A DNA stretch of 64,000 nt, taken from Siphonodentalium dalli (lineage: Eukaryota; Mollusca; Scaphopoda; Gadilida; Siphonodentaliidae). The notes under the pieces are model-generated. The model searched no databases, had not been told where the DNA came from, and worked only from the letters and a program-made list of their open reading frames with translations. The translations under genes were made by a program, and so were the position numbers. This document shows, in pieces, positions 57,443 through 64,000 of the stretch (positions are counted from its first letter, which is position 1; every line of letters begins with the position of its first letter). The DNA is taken from assembly GCA_032622095.1 (NCBI GenBank), contig CP136061.1, forward strand, positions 52,649,762-52,713,761, read 5' to 3'.

Positions 57443-57841
57443 TTAACCCTTTACCCAACAGAAGAGCCCTGTGCCAATGCATTCTCTTATATATGCGAGT
57501 CGACCATAGGTCGCCTCGCATATATAAGAGAATGCATTGGCTTAACACATTAAAAATTATAAAATTGTTAAAGAATGTAAGAAAAAATGGTAAAAAGTGT
57601 TAAAAAAGATTTTTTTTAGGCCAATGCATTCTCTTATATATGCGAGGCGACCTATGGTCGACTCGCATATATAAGAGAATGCATTGGCACAGGGCATAAC
57701 TGTAACTATCACAATGTGGTCAAGGAGCCGGTTCCAATGATATCCATATTTGTATGGTTCTATTGAGACAGACCGAAGATATTTTAGGCTGTTGAAGCTT
57801 TATTTGGCCGGTTTTGGCCGGTTTGTTGGGTAAAGGGTTAA
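57443..57841 (+). mobile_element. piggyBac-like MITE P copy 3
   Basis: TTAA to TTAA, 399 bp, same orientation as P2 and differing by only a few bases. The hairpins are at 57474-57540 and 57621-57687. Confidence 0.88.
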
Positions 57842-57989
57842 ATCTATCATTTTTTTAGTTAAGAGTTTTGTCAGTTGCAGTGCATTCTGGCTTGATCTAG
57901 CCAATTTTCAAATGAATATGAACAGTTCGGTTTCACAGTATAATGAGAATGAATTGTAACTATCAGTTAAAGTCATATTATGGATTTAT

Positions 57990-58240
57990 TCAGGTGCGTG
58001 AAACTGATCAGTTAGTATTCAGGCGCTATGCCAACTGGGGGAATGTAGCATTCTACTAACATCGCCGAAACTTTCAAGCATATCGATCGTACCACTCCAT
58101 AGAAAACATCGTACGAACTACGCTCAATTATAAATATTTACTTCTCGAATCGGGACGCAACTATTGGTGATAAACTAACTAAAACAGTTTCGCCACCAAG
58201 AGTCTTGCGTTTAAATAATATATAAGAATGATGGTGTGTG
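57990..58240 (+). repeat. Dispersed repeat family H, copy 2
   Basis: Reverse-complement match of 12603-12845. Confidence 0.75.
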
Positions 58241-58379
58241 TCGTCAATTTGTAAATATTTGTAAAAAATATTGTAAAAATAACTACTTTGAACAAGATAT
58301 TCTCCATTTCAGTTTGATCACCCTACCGGTGTGTTTCACATCACTTTAAGTTAAAGCAAAGTCTTAAATAAAAATTAAA

Positions 58380-59110
58380 GTATCAATGACCATGTAGCTC
58401 TATTTGGGAAAGGGGGTAGTGCCATACATTACAGTCAAATGAGCGATAAGAAACGCAGAAATAAGAAGTAATCAGAAGTCAACACGAAGAGCCAAAGTTT
58501 GGGATCAATTGGATGAAAAACGTTGGCTGTATATAGACATGCTCAAGTATTTAGTGATGCAAAGAGTAAAATCCACGATGGCTGCCGGCGGACATTTTTA
58601 TAATAGAAAATCGTTCAGATTCGATAGATCCCATCTATAGATGTGATCTCGAACATGCCTGTACATTTTCAAAACATTTCTCCAATAAATGCGAACTACA
58701 GGGTGTGCCGACAGATGTTGAAAATATTAATTCCAAGATGCTTCTGGCGGCCATGTTTTATAACGAACTTCGCAAAACAAATAGATGACCCCCATCTAGA
58801 GGTCACCCGAAAATCCATATGAAGTCTATGACGACCGGATGAATGATATGACATGTAGGGTGTGTCGAAGAATTTAGACATCTCAAGAGTAAAATCCAAG
58901 GTGTCGATGGATTCAAATTTGAAATCCTATATGGCTGCTGGTGGGAATTTTTTAACGAATTCCAAAAAAAATTGATGGATCCAATCTAAAGGTTACATCG
59001 AAGATTCATATGAAGTTTGGTGACAATCGGATGAGAAATAAGACCTGTATGTGCTAAAGCAAATTGTTGACGGATCACGGACGCAAGGACGGACGACGGA
59101 AGCCAACCCA
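58380..59110 (+). repeat. Repeat K, third block
   Basis: 'ccatctagaggtcacc', 'gaagtttggtgacaatcgga' and 'ggcggccatgtttta' repeats, ending 'acgcaaggacggacgacgga', as in the second block. Confidence 0.8.
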
Positions 59111-60306
59111 TGAAGAAATGTTATCGGTCATACATCGTGGGCTGTTATAATATACACAATAGATACCCGTCTACGTGCAACAATGCTAAATACTCTGAAA
59201 CCCCGTCCCATGCAGATCCAAAATGGCGGACAGCTCACCATCGCTAAATAGAGCAACATCACTCATGTATATTACACCTCCTTGATCAGTTGCGTGTGAT
59301 ATGATATTTGGAGAGAATATATTGGGGAAGGCATTCTAAACCGGCCTGTATTTGACCATACTCTGTCCAGGAGCTGATAAATAACATGCACTGAAAATCT
59401 TGTTGAATAAAATGTCTACTCAACACTCAGTATCCATGAACTGTCAATGTGCATGGCCACCCCTGTGAAGATGATGTACATTATTTTTCCCAATGCCCCC
59501 TATATATCAAACCGACAGACATGCTTTATTTCAGAAGTTAAATAGAGCCAATATCAGAATTGCAAATATTAAAGATCTGCTTTTCGGCGTATCCGATCTA
59601 GATTATGACAAAAATGAACACTTATTTAAAATGACATAAATAGATTTAGATTCAACAGGCAGATTTGGCAAAAATAACTAAACAAATACTATTCTCCATG
59701 ATTGATTCAGCAGCATGATTAATTGATTAATCGATGATTGATTGATGACGATTAAATGATTAATTGTTTTTCCATTTTTATCCTTTGTTAGATAGCCAGT
59801 CTAATTTTCCTATATTATAAATTTAATAACTCAACTAAAGCCAATGTTTATTTCGAGTGAAGACTATAGACCGCACTTAACTTATCCGACTCAGATCTCC
59901 AATTTAAGAACTACATCCCCTACCATAGGAATTATTTTACTGATACTATATATAGAACAAATAAATAAAAAATGAAACTTCTCCAGCATTTTTGACTAAT
60001 AAGTTCACACAACTCATCTTGAGCCCCAAACGAAATCAATATTCTCTATACACATAATGGATAGGAGCTTTTATACATTCTATAACTTGTGCTCTGATCG
60101 CTTTGTCGCCTCTCATCCACATCATCAATTCTACTATCTTTATTTGTATTTTGTTTAATGAGGAATAATAAATATGTTTAAACCACGTCGATCGGTTTTT
60201 ATTCAGGGTTGAGTAACGACTACTCAACAATGACAACTCATGATATCTGCTTCGGATTTAATCAACGTTGTTTAAAAGTTCTAGGAACAATAACTTAATT
60301 TAAAGC
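59111..60306. other. No feature seen
   Basis: AT-rich. Small ATTGATTGATTAA-type runs near 59700-59765. No gene. Confidence 0.5.
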
Positions 60307-60447
60307 ACTGTGCATCCATAGTGGTAATCATTTCACTGTGCATCCATAGTGGTAATCATTTCACTGTGCATCCATAGTGGTAATCATTTCACTGTGCATC
60401 CATAGTGGTAATCATTTCACTGTGCATCCATAGTGGTAATCATTTCG
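60307..60447 (+). repeat. 28-bp tandem repeat, 5 copies
   Basis: 'actgtgcatccatagtggta' (then atcatttc) is repeated five times with no visible variation. Confidence 0.97.
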
Positions 60448-60905
60448 AGATGTTTAATCTACGTTTCAAAATTATTTTTGGATCTTCAAATAAAACATTG
60501 AGATGGGAGGAAATGGCAGATAGTAGGGCCCTGCTGCCTGCAAATCTGGCATTTTCATTTTGAATCGAATCTCCAATCGAATCAGCCAAATGATTCCGAA
60601 TTGCATCGAATCTCGAATCGTATCATTACATCAGTCGTATCAATAGTGAAGTTGTAGATATCACTTCACTGAGTATATCAATTTACTAACTTCGTTATGT
60701 GATCATCGGTATATCGTCGGTGAAATTCGAAATTGTCGTAAAAACGACTTTTTCCCAATTTGGCGGGAACTTTTTTTATTGCAGAATCAGAATCTGTATC
60801 TTCGGTTACATTGTATAGAATCTTATCCACAGTGATCAACCTATCGGATACACACTTTTAAGCCACGTGGACAATATTCATAAATCTGATTGGACGAATA
60901 TCATA

Positions 60906-60990
60906 CTTCAGAAATGTCGTATAAATTATACGACATTTCTGAAGCAAACTGTACTAGTAAAGTTTGCTTCAGAAATGTCGTATAATTTAT
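60906..60990. repeat. Triple inverted repeat CTTCAGAAATGTCGTATAA
   Basis: The 19-mer occurs forward at 60906, inverted immediately after (60926-60945, forming a perfect palindrome around the central AT) and forward again at about 60966. The second and third are separated by the inverted pair GCAAACT/AGTTTGC. Confidence 0.9.
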
Positions 60991-62329
60991 ATCACTGTTG
61001 GATAGAAGCATGAAACTTTCATGGATGGTTGGGTATGTGGTCCTTATCAACCAGTTAGCTGGTTCCAGGTTTCTGGTGATCCCTTGACCTTCAAATTGAC
61101 CTTGACATTTCGAAAATTTGAGATTTAGGGGCATCTATTTTGTATCGAATATACTGGTTATATTAAATGATATATATACATTGGAGATTGTTGAAGCGAT
61201 GCCATGGATGTCCGCCTTTATATTCACATTCAATTTGTCCATGATAATCCAAAATGGCCGCCATAATGGACGCCAAAATATAAAAAAAATTACGTTTTTT
61301 CACTAATATCTTTCAAATCAGTACCTGCTTTTTGGAACTGTTTGCGAATTGCAACTTTATTTTGTATTGGTCATGTTAACTGAACATTGGAACAATGAAA
61401 TATGCCATTCATGGGCTCCCTGCCAAAACCGATCCCTTAAAAATTCGATTTTAAAGAAAGTGGTATAAAAATGTACAAACAATCCCATTGGGATTCTAGT
61501 CATTTTCCGTCAAGAAATGGGAAGAACAGAGCAATCTAAGTTTCAAATTCCATTTCTTATGAATACTCCAACTCAATTGTACCCAAATTGTCAATTTGGC
61601 TCAAAATGGCAGCCATAATATGGAAAAAAGTAAATATTGCCCCAGCGAGTCATGCAACCACATACCAGTTTTTGTTGATGACAAATTACTACTCTGTCTT
61701 ATAGATATTGAATACTACCATTTCTGAATTACACCTTGGTTAATTGTTAATATTTTTAAACACTGAAATTACCAGAAATATTGGATTTTTCTATCACAAA
61801 CTTGACATCAAAATCGGAAAAAAAATTACCTTTCAGGTTAAGACAATTTTTTCAAGTAAAATGGTATCGAAGGGGTTTATTGCAATGATCTGTCTTAAAT
61901 GGGTCAGACTTATCTGTTGTTGGACAAAATTACTCAAGATGGCTTGCAAAATGGCAACCAAATTTGGTAAAAAAATATTTTTCACAAAACGATGTAGTAT
62001 GGAATTTTGCCAAAAACTTCTTTTGGGATTCTGATCATGTTTTTTGTACGGAAAAGGACAGCACTTTGAAACTGAACTGAAAGGGGCATTATTATGAGGC
62101 TACGACAATACAATTGTGGCTAATTGGCATCGAAATGACTAATGTCAGGAAAACAGTTTCCCCAATTGTGCATATAAACCACCATCAGGATGTATAACTC
62201 TCTAACATTACCTCTATATCGATTAATATGTCCCTGATTTAAAGTGTAAACTGATACCCACCCAAATTTACACATGTACAAACAACCCATGATCATGAAC
62301 TCGCTCCATATATACATAAACACAACATA
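60991..62329. other. No gene recognised
   Basis: Scattered 'aaaatggccgccataatgg' and 'aagatggcttgcaaaatggc' phrases indicate very diverged repeats. The frames are short and unconvincing. Confidence 0.5.
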
Positions 62330-64000
62330 AATGACCATGTAGCCACTCGTTTTCACACACGCACTTCATCCATGACCTTACATCTATATTTAGGTATAAC
62401 CGTACACCACACACTTGACTAAAATGTATATAGTCACAAGTCACCATGCAGATATACTTCTACGCTTCGCCCACGACCGTATAATCACTCTATATATAGC
62501 TCTACACCCCGTTCATAATCATACATTCACTTCATGTATACATACATGTATTCGCCTCACCATTGGCCATATAATGACTCCATGTGTATATATTTGCCAC
62601 ACCCATGGCCATGTAGTCACTCAAGCTTTATATATACACCACACCCATAACAATAGAATCACTCCAAGTACACATATACGCATCACCAATGGCCATGCAG
62701 ACGTTCTATATATACCAATACCCCGCTCACACGACCATTCATACACCCATGCTTGCATATACACCTCACTCATGACAATTCAGCCACTCGCTGTATACTC
62801 ATAACATTCGTGGTCATATAGTCAATCATTGTTTACCAATTCACATCACCATTGGCCATTCCATATACACATATTGGCCACACGAATGGTCATATATCCA
62901 CTAAAGATATACATATGCACCCCACCCATGCCTATAATGTCACTCCCGGTATACATATACACATCACCAGTGGCCATGCAGCTTTCAAGACATGCCAATA
63001 CCCAGCACATCACCTCACCATTGGCCATACAGTCACTCCCTGTATACACATGACCATATAGCCACTCAAGGTATAAATATACGTCCCACATATGACCATA
63101 GAGTCACTCCATTTGTGCATATACACCTCACTAATTGCCATACAATCCTTCAAGACATACCTGTACAATTTACACCACCTCACCATTGGCCATATGGTAT
63201 CTCCCTCATACATATTTGCCACATACATGGAATATAGCCACTTAAGATATACATATACACCCACACATGGCCATAAGAGGTATTCTATGTATACATATAC
63301 ACCTCAGCATTGAATAGATACACCAATAAACACGTGGTCATTTGTATACTCCAGTATTGCATATACACCTCACACATGACAATTCAGCCATTCGCGGTAT
63401 ATTCATACATCCGATCCATGATCATACAGCGACTCCCTGTATACATATATATCCCCTAGTCGCCTAATGACAATACACCAACAGTAAAGATGCACACACA
63501 TACCATATACACTTAAGATCACAATGCCACTTTATATATACCAACACGCTCGCCAATGACCATCCATCTATGCATGTATGCATATACATTTCAACAATCA
63601 TGACCATACAACCGTTCCATGTACACCTGTCCTATAATTATTATACCCATAAGCATACAACCACTCCTTATCTATCCATACAGTCCATCCATTTTCATAC
63701 AACCAATACATGTATGTATACACACCCACCCATAACAATTAAGCTATCAAATTTACACATGTACATTCCACACATGATCATAAGATCACTCCAAAGATAC
63801 ATAAACAACACACGGATGGAATGTAGCTACTCCTGTTATACCCATACATCACTTCAGTGACTATACAGCCACTCCACGTATACATATTCACATCATGCAT
63901 TAGTACTCCTTGTTTATCTGCATATCATCATAAATACCACACACATGACCATATAGACACTCCACCATTCGTGATTAGATTTCACGTATACCTATTTACA
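62330..64000 (+). repeat. Long degenerate tandem array, about 40-55-bp unit, running off the window
   Basis: Units follow the pattern 'gtatacatatacacctcacc', then 'catggccatatagtcactcc', with heavy divergence between neighbours. All frames here, on both strands, are His/Thr/Tyr/Ile-rich products of the repeat. The array continues to the last base. Confidence 0.85.

Noticed and set aside
31939-57687. CRISPR-like array formed by the repeated CCAATGCATTCTC hairpins
   Set aside because: Copies are inverted pairs within TTAA or TGTGACCC elements, scattered over 26 kb without regular spacers. The genome is eukaryotic.
62415-64000. Many His/Thr/Ile-rich frames of 70-129 codons
   Set aside because: All are translations of the degenerate 40-55-bp array and occur on both strands.

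Overview
The window is AT-rich, repeat-dense eukaryotic nuclear DNA. It has intron-type splice signals, TATA/CCAAT promoter motifs, many MITE-like inverted-repeat elements, satellites and decayed retroelements, and no bacterial or organellar gene organisation. The style of the repeats (AAGATGGCCGCC-type arrays, 'TTTAGCTCACC'-type sequence, cacgttaaagaac-type sequence) and a divergent invertebrate-like alpha-1,2-fucosyltransferase suggest a marine invertebrate, most likely a mollusc. This assignment is an inference with moderate to low confidence.

Genes are sparse. The only confidently recognised host gene is a GT11 alpha-1,2-fucosyltransferase-like coding exon on the minus strand (53290-54242). 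It begins at a clear 3' splice acceptor, so its start codon lies on an upstream exon to the right. Element-derived coding sequence comprises a LINE ORF1-like protein (32993-33823, minus) and a decayed Ty3/gypsy-type 5' end. That 5' end has LTR-like sequence, a primer-binding site for tRNA-Leu at 22598-22615, a small leader ORF, a gag with a nonsense codon and frameshifts, and a CCHC knuckle, but no pol. Upstream of it, 20500-21708 looks like a complete promoter, short intron, lysine-rich ORF and poly(A) unit of unknown identity. A few short candidate exons (14143-14345, 16022-16201, 17172-17416 minus; 46254-46387 and 48775-48943 plus) are low confidence.

Layout: 1-13 kb holds dispersed MITEs. 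13.4-15.8 kb holds degenerate arrays, including a satellite with higher-order repeat structure. 17.7-18.5 kb has a MITE and a 34-bp array. 20.5-24.6 kb is the transcription-unit and retroelement region, with a striking array of covarying short palindromes (21.78-22.38 kb). 25-31 kb is mostly featureless. 31.8-38.3 kb is a segmentally duplicated mosaic (modules A and B, a 234-bp satellite made from the LINE ORF1 3' end, and a 55-bp sub-satellite). 33.9-35.1 kb is a 140-bp degenerate array. 38.8-44.5 kb has further MITEs and a 1.7-kb-spaced duplication. 49.86-51.6 kb is an 11-copy 157-170-bp minisatellite. 51.9-52.75 kb has hairpins and a Tc1/mariner-type MITE. 53.3-54.24 kb is the fucosyltransferase exon. 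54.3-57.9 kb has three piggyBac-like TTAA MITEs carrying paired hairpins and a 104-nt snapback element. 60-64 kb has short tandem repeats and a degenerate array that runs off the window end.

The genes do not form an operon or pathway. The main biology visible is element proliferation: several independent TTAA-flanked families, one palindromic core shared by two unrelated inverted-repeat families, and tandem arrays born from element fragments.
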